DNA from: Flavihumibacter petaseus NBRC 106054
GTDB lineage: Bacteria > Bacteroidota > Bacteroidia > Chitinophagales > Chitinophagaceae
Direction: 5' to 3'
Assembly: GCF_000974785.1 (NCBI RefSeq)
Contig: NZ_BBWV01000001.1
Coordinates: 2,046,001 to 2,110,000 of the forward strand
DNA length: 64,000 bases
Shown here piece by piece: positions 50,803 through 60,674 of this stretch. Numbering within the stretch: position 1 is the stretch's first letter; each line of letters opens with the position of its first letter. Below the pieces are notes generated by a model. It saw only the letters and a program-made list of their open reading frames with translations. It did not search any database and had not been told where the DNA came from. Position numbers and translations under genes: made by a program.

Positions 50803-51765
50803 ATGCGTTTGTATGTTATCGTGGCTGTAGTCGGCACCGCCCTGGCTTTCTCCGGTTGTTCCAAATCCGGAGAAACCGACAATCCCCCAGGACCTCCGCC
50901 CCCGGATACTGTTCCCACTGCGGCTTACGATCTCACCCAGCTGGAAATATCACCACTTTTTTCTCCTGATCCACTAACGGTTCCATTCCAGCAGCAGGAC
51001 AATGCCGAGCTTTCCGGAATTGCAGCAAGCATCTCTAATCCAGGCATTCTGTATATGCATAATGACAACATGAATGAGCCGGTCATCATCACCAATGCAA
51101 ATGGAGAAGACCTGGGCATAATTGTGCTGGATGGCATTAGTACCTTGAATCCTGAAGATATCAGTGTTGGTCCCGGTCCTGTTCCAGGAAAGAGTTATAT
51201 CTATTTTGCCGATATCGGGGATAACTACAAGCTGCGCAGCAGTATCGTGATCTATCGTTTCGAAGAGCCCGAACTATCCAGTGTTTCGGCGACAACTGAA
51301 ATACATATCAATAATGTTGACCGGTTGGTTCTGAAATACCCCGGTGGTCCATACGATGCGGAGACAATGCTGATCGACCCGCTGACCAGGGATATTTTTG
51401 TTGCAACAAAAGAAGGGGGAAAGTCAACCCTCTATAAGGCTGCCTGGCCACAATCTACCAGTGAAATTACTGCACTGACCCCTGTTCTCAACACACCGTT
51501 TGACCTGCTTACTGCCGGCGATATCAGCAAGGATGGAAAGGAAATATTACTGCGCAATAAGTCAAATATCTGGTACTGGCAAAGGACAATCAACAGCAGT
51601 ATTACAGTGGCCCTGGAGAAAGCGCCGGAAATCGCTCCGTATGCCGGAAACGAACCAATTGGTGAGGGCGTAGGATTCGCGCGTGACGGTAGTGGTTATT
51701 TCACCAACTCAGAGGTAAGCACTCCGGCGGTTTCAACAAAGCTTTCGTTTTATAAGAAAAAGTAG
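50803..51765 (+). CDS. lipoprotein of unknown function
   Basis: A 320-residue protein from ATG 50803, which exposes a lipobox (LAFSGC, Cys18). The earlier ATG would overlap the divergent lipoprotein and spoil the signal. A Pro-rich linker (about 25-40) leads to a domain with strand-rich repeats (NAELSGIAASISNPGILYMHND, SVGPGPVPGKSYIYFADIGDN, ETMLIDPLTRDIFVATKE) that looks like a beta-propeller, as in SdiA-regulated or NHL-like proteins. No catalytic motif is evident. It is convergent with the GH16 gene five bases away. Confidence 0.65.
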   Translation: MRLYVIVAVVGTALAFSGCSKSGETDNPPGPPPPDTVPTAAYDLTQLEISPLFSPDPLTVPFQQQDNAELSGIAASISNPGILYMHNDNMNEPVIITNANGEDLGIIVLDGISTLNPEDISVGPGPVPGKSYIYFADIGDNYKLRSSIVIYRFEEPELSSVSATTEIHINNVDRLVLKYPGGPYDAETMLIDPLTRDIFVATKEGGKSTLYKAAWPQSTSEITALTPVLNTPFDLLTAGDISKDGKEILLRNKSNIWYWQRTINSSITVALEKAPEIAPYAGNEPIGEGVGFARDGSGYFTNSEVSTPAVSTKLSFYKKK

Positions 51766-51770
51766 CGGGA

Positions 51771-53393
51771 TTATTTATTTCCGGGGTTTTGTACTTTACT
51801 AAGTGTTATGTCATCCAGGTGAATGGATTTATTGCCAGTGTTGGTGAAAATGATGCGGACTGTTTTTTTGTTTCTTTCGGGCTCGGTGTTCGTGCGAAAA
51901 CCAAGTGATGTTGGTTGAAACCTGGATGAAGGGTAGTTCACTTTCGGAATGTTGTCTTCAAATACCCCGGTAACCGGAGTAATATTGTTGCATTCAGTTT
52001 TAAGTTCACCGCCGCCCCGGCTCCAGTAGCTCAGTTGATAGCTCGTGGAATGATCCAGGTACACATATTGTTCCAGTGTGTCGCCGGGTTGTAACAGAAA
52101 CCCGGAATTGCCGCTTCTTTTCGCCTCCTGCGAAATGGCTCCATTTCCTTCCCACGGAACGATTTCCCTGCTGTACTCCGCACCGCCATTGGGCAGTTCG
52201 TTATTTCCTTCCAGTGGCCATTGGTAGGCACGGATATAGTCCACTTCCATACTCACGGAACCACCGCCACCATAACTCCCCAGGAAAACATTCATGAAAT
52301 GGTTGGGGGAATAGAGCTGGTGTTTGTCTGTGTACGCTTTTATCAGGGTTCCGTTGATGTAATGCTTTACTGTGGTTGGCGTCCACAGAATACCATGCAC
52401 TACCCAGTTGTCGCGGTGGGTAAACCCTTCTGCAACATGGGTAGCAAGATTGTGAATGAAGCGGCCGTTTGTGTCAACATTTCCGTGTAAAACAAACTGT
52501 GCATTGATGTATTCAAAAACATCGATCTCAAATACCTGTCCGTGTGGCCGGATGCCTTTTATGCCATTCAGTTCGGTGCCTTTTTCCAGGTAATATTTCA
52601 GGTCAGGTCCGGGAGAATCAAACCAGAAGGCGGTATTCAGCCCGCGCGGCTGACCAGTGCTGCTCCTTTTCACCCGCACTTCAAAATAACCGCCGCGACT
52701 GTTGTCGAGCAGGTTTTCATGGGTAGCCCAGTCATAGGTCTGGATGGAGGAAATCTTCTTGTTGTTTTTTTTGTCATAAACTTCTTTTGGGAGTGAATCA
52801 TTGGTGAAAAGAGTGATGGTAGATCCGTTCAGACGATAGGCGGGCTGCGGTAAAGTATTTGTTTTGAGTTCCGCAGCATTAACACCATACAGGTAGTCGA
52901 TATTGGAATAATAGTTGGTCGACCACTTGTTGCGGTTAAGCAGTGAATCGTTGAATTCATCATGCCACCACAACTGCATTCCGGCAGGCACTGCCGGGCT
53001 ACTGGTAATATCCAGGTGCTGAGCTTCTTTCGGGTCAATATTCCAGGTGGCAGTAGTGGTTACTTTACTGTAATACGCAGGACCTTTGGGCGACTGATGT
53101 GCCTTGGTTAACCAGATATAATAGTCGGTCGCAGGCCGGACATTTCGGATATAATATCGGTCGGCTTTGCTGTTGATGATCACTCCGGGTTGGGAAGGAC
53201 GAACACTGTCCGTCGACCAGTAAATCGCCAGCTCGCGTCCTTTCTGACATTCACCCCATTGCACACGAATCCAGCTTCTTGTTCCCAATAGATCGGGTTT
53301 GCATTTGTTTCTGCCGCCTGGCTGTGCCATCAGGTAGCTGAAGGGGACCAGAAGGCAGAGGCAGAGGGTAAGTTTGCGCAATATGTTTTTCAT
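51771..53393 (-). CDS. GH16-family glycoside hydrolase
   Basis: A 540-residue exported enzyme. After a signal peptide (about 1-23) come an immunoglobulin/fibronectin-like domain (about 30-130) and the GH16 jelly roll (about 140-390). The catalytic motif EIDVFE is at 289-294 (nucleophile Glu289, Asp291, acid/base Glu294), and WWHDEFNDSLLNRNKW marks the start of the domain. A C-terminal carbohydrate-binding-like jelly roll (about 400-540) ends it. GH16 enzymes cut beta-1,3/1,4-glucans, galactans or xyloglucan, and the subfamily cannot be read here. It follows a SusCD pair and is its likely enzyme. ATG 53393 is chosen because the longer frame adds the terminator region. Confidence 0.88.
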   Translation of the reverse strand: MKNILRKLTLCLCLLVPFSYLMAQPGGRNKCKPDLLGTRSWIRVQWGECQKGRELAIYWSTDSVRPSQPGVIINSKADRYYIRNVRPATDYYIWLTKAHQSPKGPAYYSKVTTTATWNIDPKEAQHLDITSSPAVPAGMQLWWHDEFNDSLLNRNKWSTNYYSNIDYLYGVNAAELKTNTLPQPAYRLNGSTITLFTNDSLPKEVYDKKNNKKISSIQTYDWATHENLLDNSRGGYFEVRVKRSSTGQPRGLNTAFWFDSPGPDLKYYLEKGTELNGIKGIRPHGQVFEIDVFEYINAQFVLHGNVDTNGRFIHNLATHVAEGFTHRDNWVVHGILWTPTTVKHYINGTLIKAYTDKHQLYSPNHFMNVFLGSYGGGGSVSMEVDYIRAYQWPLEGNNELPNGGAEYSREIVPWEGNGAISQEAKRSGNSGFLLQPGDTLEQYVYLDHSTSYQLSYWSRGGGELKTECNNITPVTGVFEDNIPKVNYPSSRFQPTSLGFRTNTEPERNKKTVRIIFTNTGNKSIHLDDITLSKVQNPGNK

Positions 53394-53415
53394 CTTTTTA
53401 CAAATTCGGAACGCA

Positions 53416-53452
53416 TTAAAAAAATAAAGGGGCACCCCGGAAGAGGCACCCC
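53416..53452 (-). terminator. intrinsic terminator between susD and the GH16 gene
   Basis: On the minus strand GGGGTGCC and GGTGCCCC pair over eight bases (two G-T wobble pairs) and run into TTTATTTTTTT. It lies between the SusD stop and the GH16 ATG, so it probably sets a lower level for the enzyme than for SusCD. Confidence 0.65.
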
Positions 53453-53479
53453 CCATCATTAAGACCAGATTGAGAGCGT

Positions 53480-54997
53480 TTAATTATATCCTTCGTTTTG
53501 AGCGATTATGCCATTGCTTTGGGTCACCACAGACCTGGGTAGTGGCAAAAGAACCTTATAGCTTTCGGCGGTGGTGGAACCGTCATCGATTGCCCGTTGA
53601 ATGAATTTATTCCAGCGGATCAGATCATCCTTCCTCCAGCCCTCACCCCACAATTCAAACAGGCGCTCGTTTTGCAGGTGCTCCAGGAACACATCGTGTG
53701 AAAGCCCGTCCGGCAGATCGGCCAATCCGGCTCTTTCGCGTACCGCATTAATTGCAGCATATGCTTCAGCGGTTGGCGCACCATTGGCTTCGTTGATGCT
53801 TTCCGCCAGCATCAGCAGTACATCTGAATAGCGATAAATAGGAAAGTCTACTGCGCTGTTCTGCGAATTGGCTTTGGAAGGGTCCGGTGAAAACTTCATG
53901 GGAACGGCTCCCATATCGCCGCCTGTACGGGCGTTGCGGTATTTGATGGAACCGTCGGCATTCTTACCGTTGGGATAGGATTCCATCAGCATTTTCAGCC
54001 GCTTGTCAGTGTGATCAAATTTGTCAAAGGATGTCCACCGCATCTTGTAACCGCCCCAGGCAGTAAGTGGAATGCCGGAGGGATCAACATAGTCGGAAGG
54101 CAATGAATGCGCGAGCCACATATTCGTGTACTGGTCACCGGAAGTAGGGGAACAAACCACGGCGAGGATCACTTCCGGAGAATTACCACCTTTGTTTTGT
54201 ATGCTGAAATTGTCTTCATAATTGTCAGCCAGTGAATAGCCGAGCGTTTGCAGCTGTTGACCGGTGGATACGGCTTTGCTCCAGTTCTTCTCGTGCATAT
54301 ACAGTTTCATCAGTCCGGTCAGCGCGGCTGCCTTTGAGAACCGGCCGTAATCCTGCCCGGTGAATTTGTCGGGCAGGCTTGCTGCAGCTTCGGTATAATC
54401 CTTTTCAATCTGTGCGGCTACATCAGCTGAAGCCGGACGCGGCTGGAATGGTGCCTTAGGATCGGCTGCTACAGCCGGGTCGGTCACAATGGTAATGGGG
54501 CCATAGTTGAAATACAATAATTGTGCGTAGTGCGCACGGAGCGCTTTAAGTTCCCCGACATAACGGTTCTTCAGGTCATCGCTGATGGCCGCTTTCTGAA
54601 TACCGTCGATCGCGATGGCAATCCGTGAAATATAAGGCATGTACCGGTTGTAGTTGTGGGTTACCCAGTCGAAATCCGGATTGTAATTCAGGGTATGCAT
54701 AATGGGCCAGTTGCCACCCCAGGCACATACGCCTTCGTCGGTGGTCATCATCGCCTGGGTGCGCCAGGCATAGGTGCCGGAAGTCCATCCACCCTGCCAG
54801 TCACTTCCACCTGCCAACCCGGTATAGGCTGCATTAACTGCGGCAACCGCACCTTCAGGTGTATTCACCACATCGGAGAGATCACCATAGCTCTGGTATT
54901 CCAGCCCCTTTTCGCAGGAGGTGCCCAGCAACATTCCTGTTATCACAGCCGCTGCCAGCAAGACACGGCTGCCTGATATATTGATTGATAAATTCAT
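53480..54997 (-). CDS. SusD/RagB-type lipoprotein
   Basis: A 505-residue SusD with lipobox LLGTSC-EKG (Cys28). Family features include the helix KNRYVGELKALRAHYAQLLYFNYGPITIV, RYSDVLLMLAESINEANG and the C-terminal FELWGEGWRKDDLIRWNKFI, followed by LLPLPRSVVTQSNGIIAQNEGYN. It binds substrate at the surface with the SusC 19 bases upstream. A terminator follows it and the GH16 enzyme lies beyond. Confidence 0.95.
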   Translation of the reverse strand: MNLSINISGSRVLLAAAVITGMLLGTSCEKGLEYQSYGDLSDVVNTPEGAVAAVNAAYTGLAGGSDWQGGWTSGTYAWRTQAMMTTDEGVCAWGGNWPIMHTLNYNPDFDWVTHNYNRYMPYISRIAIAIDGIQKAAISDDLKNRYVGELKALRAHYAQLLYFNYGPITIVTDPAVAADPKAPFQPRPASADVAAQIEKDYTEAAASLPDKFTGQDYGRFSKAAALTGLMKLYMHEKNWSKAVSTGQQLQTLGYSLADNYEDNFSIQNKGGNSPEVILAVVCSPTSGDQYTNMWLAHSLPSDYVDPSGIPLTAWGGYKMRWTSFDKFDHTDKRLKMLMESYPNGKNADGSIKYRNARTGGDMGAVPMKFSPDPSKANSQNSAVDFPIYRYSDVLLMLAESINEANGAPTAEAYAAINAVRERAGLADLPDGLSHDVFLEHLQNERLFELWGEGWRKDDLIRWNKFIQRAIDDGSTTAESYKVLLPLPRSVVTQSNGIIAQNEGYN

Positions 54998-55016
54998 TTG
55001 ATGTTTGTTTTACTTG

Positions 55017-58000
55017 TTAGAAACCAACGTTGAGTCCGAATACATAACTCTTGATCAGCGGGTAAAAATTGTCAGTATTCAGTTCCGGATCGAGGCCGGG
55101 ATAGCTGGTGAATGTGAATGGGTTTTGAACATCGAAGGAGAGGCGGACATTGGTAAACAGCTTTTGTTTCGCCATCAGCGTCCGCGGCATTGTATACCCC
55201 AGGGTGATATTTCTGCAACGCAGGAAGGAGCCATCCACCAGCCAGTAATCCGCGCTGTTCTGGTATCCTACATATTTAGAATCAGACAATGCAGTAGGAA
55301 AGTTTCCGTCAGGATTGGCGAAGGTCCATCGTGTGGAAGACACCGGCATGGCATTAAAGCCGAACGAATTGGTGGTGTTTTCCTGTGCGCGGCCATTTGC
55401 ATAAGGCGACCATTTTTTCTGTACCAGACCGGACATGAAGATATTCAGGTCAAAGTTCTTAAATGTGAACTGGTTGCCGAATCCGAAGTTGAACCGGGGA
55501 TCGCCATTGCCGAGATAGGTCATGTCGGCGGCAGTGATAGCACCATCGGGGCCTGTCAGGTTGCCAGAAGCATCATAGCCGTGAATGTCCCGCAGAATAA
55601 TTCCGCCGGGCAGCATGCCTGCCATTTGTCCGGGCTCCTTGCCTGTGCCGCCTTTGAAAATGCCCTCTGAGCCGATCCCGAAGATGGGATTGAAGAGGGC
55701 ATCCCTTCCGCTGGCAACTTCGTATTTGTTCAGCACTGCCAGCGCCTCAGGGGAACGCTCCACCCAGTAATTGAGATAATGAGAAAAGTTGATGGTGGTT
55801 GACCAGGTGAGTCCGCCTGATTTTTTTGCGACAATGTTTTTTGATTGCAGGGCGATATCATATCCTGTCGATCTTGTTTTCCCCGAATTCCGGTACACAC
55901 CATTGATGATGAATCCGGAGGGATAGGGAACGAAAGTGATCAGGTTGCGGATGGTTTTGTTGAAATAGTCAACAGAGGCGCTGAGCCGGTTATTGAAGAA
56001 ACCAAGGTCAAGACCGATATTCAGTTCGCCCGCAGTTTCCCAGGTGAGGTTGGGATTCGCATCGCGGGTAAGGATCAGGCCGGAATTTACAGCACCCGTA
56101 CCAAAAAGGGGGCTTTGTGCAGTACCGTATTGCTGAAAGGCAGATGCGCCGAATTCACTGTTGCCGGTTTCTCCGTATCCTGCACGGAGTTTAAGGAAGG
56201 AAACTGCATTCAGGTTGGGCATGAAGGATTCATCAGAAAGAACCCAGCCGGCAGATACGCCGGGGAAGTAACCCCATTTTTTGTTGTCAGCGAAAACGGA
56301 AGAACCGTCTCTCCGGATGGAAGCCTGCAGGGTGATATTACCATTATAGGTATAAATGGCACGGGCGAAATAAGACGCCCAGGTTGTTTGTGCCCGGCTT
56401 GACCCCACGGTCGGACGTAAAGCCTGCCCGGATCCGAGATTGTAATACAGCACCACATCAGAAAGGAAATTCTGGTTAGCGGCATTAAAGCCTTCCCAGT
56501 TGGTTTGCTGGTAGTTGTATCCTGCTACAGCGCTGATGTTGTGGCTTGTGCCAATTGCTTTGTCATAAGAGAAAGTATACTCCAGCAATTTGGATTTGGC
56601 TTCCGATTCCGCGATGCTTGCAGCGCCGTTAGCCTGTTGCCCGTAATAGAAAGTCCGCGGGAAATAGGTAGAGCGTTTTGAAGAAGAATGATCATAACTG
56701 AACTTGGCCCTGGCTTTGAGCCCGGTTATGATCTTCCATTCTCCATATGCGCTCGCCAGGGAACGGTTGGATGCTGTTTTATCGGTAACGGTACCGTAGG
56801 AGATCGGGTTCGGGATATTGGGATAATAGGGGCTCAGCGGATAAGAGCCGTCCGGATTCTGCAAGGGAATATTGGGTGCCCAGTAGATCGCTGCTGTGAC
56901 GATACCGCCGTTTTCATTCTGTCCTCCGGTAATGGTATTGTCAGCGTTGGAATTCGAAAGGATCACACTTGCGCCGAGTTTGATCTTCTCGGATACGACC
57001 TGGTCGATATTGATGCGACCATTATAACGCTGGTAACCGGTGCCGATGATCACACCTTTCTGGTCAAAGTAGTTGCCGGAAGCGAAGTAGGAGGTCTTTC
57101 CGTTTCCGCCAGATAACGAAAGGTTGTGTTGTTGGGTATATCCGGATTGGGTAATGGCTTCGGTAGCTGTTTTGTCTGCATTGCTGGCAGCATCAATTTC
57201 TGCCTGGCTGTAGACCGGCGTATAGGGATTGACGGTGCCGGCATCCACGGTGCCGTAGAAGGGTGCGATCTTGTTATCGCGGTACCACATTTCTTCTCTT
57301 AACAGGTTGCGTTGCGTCATGTAGTCTTTTGCACCGTATACGGGATACATTTTGTCCACGCGCTGGATACCGTAGCTGCCCATATAATCGATCTTCGCTT
57401 TTCCTTCAACGCCTTTTTTGGTGGTGATCAGTACTACACCGGCACCCGCCCGCGCACCATAAATGGAAGCGGCACTGGCGTCTTTCAGGATTTCAATAGA
57501 AGCGATATCATTGGGATTGATGAAGTTCAGGGGTGATTTATCTACCCCGCCATAACCATATTTTGAGCCGCCGACATTGCCGCCCATGCTGGGCTGACCG
57601 GCTGCATCATTCACAGGAACACCGTCTATTACATAAAGTACACCGGCATTTGCAGCAGAGGGGTTGCTGCGGATTTGCACACGCACTCCTGCGCCCGGCT
57701 GGCCGGTTGGTTGAATCACCTGTACACCGGCAGCCTTTCCCTGCAATGCCTGCTGGAAATTTGCATTCACGCTGGTGTTCATGTCTTTGCTCTTGATACT
57801 GGAAACAGCACCGGTAAGGTTGCGCTGCTTTACAGCACCATAACCGATCACTACGATCTCTTCAGCGGCAGAGATTTTCCGCTGCAGCACAATCCGGTCA
57901 AGTGGACTGTTCATGGGGATTTCTACCTGTTCATAACCGACAAAGGAAATGACCAGTGTGCCTTCCCTGCGGGTTACAGTAAGGGAGAACCTTCCGTCGG

Positions 58001-58505
58001 CATCGGTAGCCGTACCGATATCGGTTCCTTTCACTTTGACTGAAGCGCCTGCGAGTCCGTTCTGGTTTTCATCAACGATCCGGCCGGTAAGCTCGAGCGG
58101 AATGACGGCAACCAGTGCAGGCGGGGTAGCTGCTGGTTTGTTCCTGATCACGATGGTCTTATCTACGATCGTGTATTCGAAAGGCAGGTTGGTAAGACAT
58201 TTGTTTAGGGCTTCATTCAGTGGCAGGTTGTTCAGGTCGATATTGATCCTTGGCGCATCCTGGATGCTTTTGATCTCATACCAGAAATAAAAGCCGGTCT
58301 GCTTCTCGATCTTTTTGAAGACCGATTCCAGTTTTGCGTTTTTTTCCTTCAGGGACACCGTCTGGGAATATCCGGCGGCCCTGGCCTGAAGCATGGTGAC
58401 GATAAGCAGTAAAATGGTTAGCCTCATTACTAACAGTGTTTTGGTGAGGAGCGTCCCTGGGCCCTGGTGCTGGGCCAGAGGACTCCCTGTAGCAATAAAT
58501 TGCAT
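55017..58505 (-). CDS. STN-type SusC TonB-dependent transducer
   Basis: A 1162-residue SusC protein with an N-terminal STN signalling domain (about 50-125, LESVFKKIEKQTGFYFWYE and NEALNKCLTNLPFEYTIVDKTIVIR). It is followed by a CarboxypepD_reg-like domain (about 135-210), plug with IEILKDASAASIYGARAGAGV, and barrel. The STN domain is the part that touches FecR-type anti-sigma factors, so this transporter both imports and signals. The long start MQFIATGSPLAQ... before the hydrophobic core is usual for this group in Chitinophagaceae. The fecR gene lies 139 bases upstream in the same direction. Confidence 0.95.
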   Translation of the reverse strand: MQFIATGSPLAQHQGPGTLLTKTLLVMRLTILLLIVTMLQARAAGYSQTVSLKEKNAKLESVFKKIEKQTGFYFWYEIKSIQDAPRINIDLNNLPLNEALNKCLTNLPFEYTIVDKTIVIRNKPAATPPALVAVIPLELTGRIVDENQNGLAGASVKVKGTDIGTATDADGRFSLTVTRREGTLVISFVGYEQVEIPMNSPLDRIVLQRKISAAEEIVVIGYGAVKQRNLTGAVSSIKSKDMNTSVNANFQQALQGKAAGVQVIQPTGQPGAGVRVQIRSNPSAANAGVLYVIDGVPVNDAAGQPSMGGNVGGSKYGYGGVDKSPLNFINPNDIASIEILKDASAASIYGARAGAGVVLITTKKGVEGKAKIDYMGSYGIQRVDKMYPVYGAKDYMTQRNLLREEMWYRDNKIAPFYGTVDAGTVNPYTPVYSQAEIDAASNADKTATEAITQSGYTQQHNLSLSGGNGKTSYFASGNYFDQKGVIIGTGYQRYNGRINIDQVVSEKIKLGASVILSNSNADNTITGGQNENGGIVTAAIYWAPNIPLQNPDGSYPLSPYYPNIPNPISYGTVTDKTASNRSLASAYGEWKIITGLKARAKFSYDHSSSKRSTYFPRTFYYGQQANGAASIAESEAKSKLLEYTFSYDKAIGTSHNISAVAGYNYQQTNWEGFNAANQNFLSDVVLYYNLGSGQALRPTVGSSRAQTTWASYFARAIYTYNGNITLQASIRRDGSSVFADNKKWGYFPGVSAGWVLSDESFMPNLNAVSFLKLRAGYGETGNSEFGASAFQQYGTAQSPLFGTGAVNSGLILTRDANPNLTWETAGELNIGLDLGFFNNRLSASVDYFNKTIRNLITFVPYPSGFIINGVYRNSGKTRSTGYDIALQSKNIVAKKSGGLTWSTTINFSHYLNYWVERSPEALAVLNKYEVASGRDALFNPIFGIGSEGIFKGGTGKEPGQMAGMLPGGIILRDIHGYDASGNLTGPDGAITAADMTYLGNGDPRFNFGFGNQFTFKNFDLNIFMSGLVQKKWSPYANGRAQENTTNSFGFNAMPVSSTRWTFANPDGNFPTALSDSKYVGYQNSADYWLVDGSFLRCRNITLGYTMPRTLMAKQKLFTNVRLSFDVQNPFTFTSYPGLDPELNTDNFYPLIKSYVFGLNVGF

Positions 58506-58569
58506 AGTTTTGATTGTTTGGGTGAGTTAAAGACGGTTCGCGATGTTCTGTCGGCAAGCCCAGATATTG

Positions 58570-58595
58570 CCGGATTCCAGGCCAATGGAATCCGG
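58570..58595 (-). other. perfect hairpin between fecR and susC
   Basis: CCGGATTCC / GGAATCCGG forms a 9-bp perfect stem with an eight-base loop in the 139-base fecR-susC gap. No T-tract follows on the minus strand, so it may be a weak terminator, a processing site or a regulatory hairpin. Confidence 0.4.
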
Positions 58596-58644
58596 TTTCT
58601 TATGTGCTGCGGGGGGGATTTTTACAATGTCATGGCAGTGGGGT

Positions 58645-59877
58645 TTATGGTTTTACTACAATCGTTCTGTTTTCCACTTCGAAATGAATATTACTCTGTT
58701 CGAGAATCTTTAAAACGTTGGACAGGTTGGTGTTCCGGGTGATCTTACCCGCAAACTGGCGTTGCGGTACAGTTCCTTTAAAAACCACTTCAAGGTCATA
58801 CCAGCGCGCAATCTGTCGCATGATGGTCTGGATATCGGCATTGCTGAAATCGAAACGGCCATTCTTCCAGGCCATGACCTCTTCCACGTCGACATCGCTC
58901 AACAGCTCCGGCTTGCCGGTATTGCTGCCGCTGCCGTTTTCGCCGGCGAACCTGGCCTGCTGACCCGGCACGAGGACTATAGGATTAGCCATGCTTTTGT
59001 TCCTGATGGCTACACTTCCTTCCAGGAGGGTGATCTTAAACTGTGGTTCGTCAGCGTAGGTGTTCACATTGAAATGGGTGCCCAATACCCTGATTTCCAG
59101 GCCATCTTTCTCCACGACAAATGGCATCCGGTTATTCATTTTGGCTACTTCAAAATAAACCTCACCGGTAACAGTTACACGTCGCTCCCTGCCGGTGAAA
59201 GCGGTGGGGTATTTCAGCGAGGATGCGGCATTCAGCCAGACACCAGTGCCGTCGGGGAGTACCAGTTTGTATTGTCCGCCTTTTGGCGTCAGGATGGTAT
59301 TAAATCCGATGGAGGCGGACGAAGCTGCTGTTTCATACCGGATCTGGTCATTGGGCAACTTGATGATGCGGCTGTTGCCCTGGCTCGCAATCTCGCCGTT
59401 GGCGGCACTGTCGAGTACTACGCTGGAGCCATCGGCAAGCACCAGGGTGGCGATATTACTGCCAGGCATTGCATCTGATTCCGCCGGCTTGCTTTTGGTG
59501 ATCGATTGCTCGGGTTGGGGCTGTTCTGTTTTGTCTTTCATCAACAATCGCATGCCGCCCCCAGCTACTGCCAGCAGTATTATTGCAGCGGCGATGCGGG
59601 TCCAGGGTTGGCGCAAAAGGTTTCTGTTTTTGTAAAGGGGTATTGCAGCGGGAGGCAACAAGGTTTTAAATGATCGGGTAGCTGCGCCGGCGTCGGTCAG
59701 TTCTGCTTTCACCAGGTTATGGAGGCGCTTTGCTTCTGCAGCGACCTCGCGCAAGGCGGGATCCAGCTGTAGCTGCTGTTCCCAGATTGCCGTTGCCTTT
59801 TCATCACCTGAGCAGTACAAAAGAAAGGACTCATCTGCCAGCAGATCGGCTGCGGACTTCGGTGCGTATTCGTTCAT
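58645..59877 (-). CDS. FecR-family anti-sigma factor
   Basis: A 410-residue membrane anti-sigma factor. The cytoplasmic N-terminus (1-85) should hold the sigma factor. One membrane helix (about 92-110, IAAAIILLAVAGGG) leads to a periplasmic FecR domain (about 190-290, TPKGGQYKLVLPDGTGVWLNAASSL, FEVAKMNNRMPFVVEKDGLEIRVLGTHFNV). A C-terminal DUF4974 domain (about 340-410) is STN-like and contacts the SusC signalling domain. It is the regulator of the SusCD-GH16 locus. It is divergent from, rather than downstream of, its likely sigma factor. Confidence 0.94.
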   Translation of the reverse strand: MNEYAPKSAADLLADESFLLYCSGDEKATAIWEQQLQLDPALREVAAEAKRLHNLVKAELTDAGAATRSFKTLLPPAAIPLYKNRNLLRQPWTRIAAAIILLAVAGGGMRLLMKDKTEQPQPEQSITKSKPAESDAMPGSNIATLVLADGSSVVLDSAANGEIASQGNSRIIKLPNDQIRYETAASSASIGFNTILTPKGGQYKLVLPDGTGVWLNAASSLKYPTAFTGRERRVTVTGEVYFEVAKMNNRMPFVVEKDGLEIRVLGTHFNVNTYADEPQFKITLLEGSVAIRNKSMANPIVLVPGQQARFAGENGSGSNTGKPELLSDVDVEEVMAWKNGRFDFSNADIQTIMRQIARWYDLEVVFKGTVPQRQFAGKITRNTNLSNVLKILEQSNIHFEVENRTIVVKP

Positions 59878-60009
59878 GAACCTGTTTTTAGATATGGCTT
59901 CGATATAAGAAGGGAAAATGCGCCAGGATTTCCCAAAGCCCGGAGCGGATTTTTACGAAATAGCGCAATCGTTTGCGGAAAGAAAAGCATATTAAACTCG
60001 TGGAAATTC

Positions 60010-60630
60010 ATGCCGCAACACCACCAATTGACTGCAGCTGAACATCAGGATTTATCCGTCTTATGGAACGGGATGATAGCGGGCGATGCCGATGCATTGC
60101 TTGCCTTATATGAGTACAGCTATAAAGACCTGCTGAGTTATGGGGTTCAGCTTACCGGCAGCCTGGATGCGGCAAAAGATGCCATTAATGATGTGTTTCT
60201 TAATATCTGGGAGCGCCATAGCCGGCTGAAGCCGGTAAAAAATGTGCGGGCTTATCTTTTTGCCTGCATTCGCCGGAATATCTTCCATACGAAGGAGCAG
60301 CCACGCCAGGTGATCATGGTGGAAGATCCGGAGGTCTATTCATCTTCCGAAACTTCCTATGAAGAGATCCTGATCGCTATGCAGCAATCAGATGAAACCA
60401 GGAGGAAAGTGCAGGCCGCGTTATCGAAGCTGACCGACCGACAGAAGGAACTTATTGAACTGAAATTCTATCAGAACAAAGATTACCGCGAGATCGAAGA
60501 AATCACCGGCATGACCGTAAAGACGGCTTATAACACCATCTATAACGCTATCAAAGTACTCGCTGTTGACCTGCGGGATGTAATCACATCACTGATCGTG
60601 TGGGCTGTCATTTCGGATTTCATTTCCTGA
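60010..60630 (+). CDS. ECF RNA polymerase sigma factor
   Basis: A 206-residue sigma-70 of the extracytoplasmic-function type. Region 2 (about 20-90) has the family segments ALLALYEYSYKDLLSYG and DAINDVFLNIWERHSRL. Region 4 (about 138-190) has LSKLTDRQKELIELKFYQNKDYREI and TVKTAYNTIYNAIKVL, the -35-binding helix. An extra hydrophobic C-terminus (ITSLIVWAVISDFIS) follows. Pairing with the adjacent FecR is inferred. The two genes are divergent with 132 bases between starts, which is less common than the usual sigma-fecR order. Confidence 0.93.
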   Translation: MPQHHQLTAAEHQDLSVLWNGMIAGDADALLALYEYSYKDLLSYGVQLTGSLDAAKDAINDVFLNIWERHSRLKPVKNVRAYLFACIRRNIFHTKEQPRQVIMVEDPEVYSSSETSYEEILIAMQQSDETRRKVQAALSKLTDRQKELIELKFYQNKDYREIEEITGMTVKTAYNTIYNAIKVLAVDLRDVITSLIVWAVISDFIS

Positions 60631-60674
60631 CACATCACAGTATACTACGTGACGTTTCATTACCGGGCACCAAC

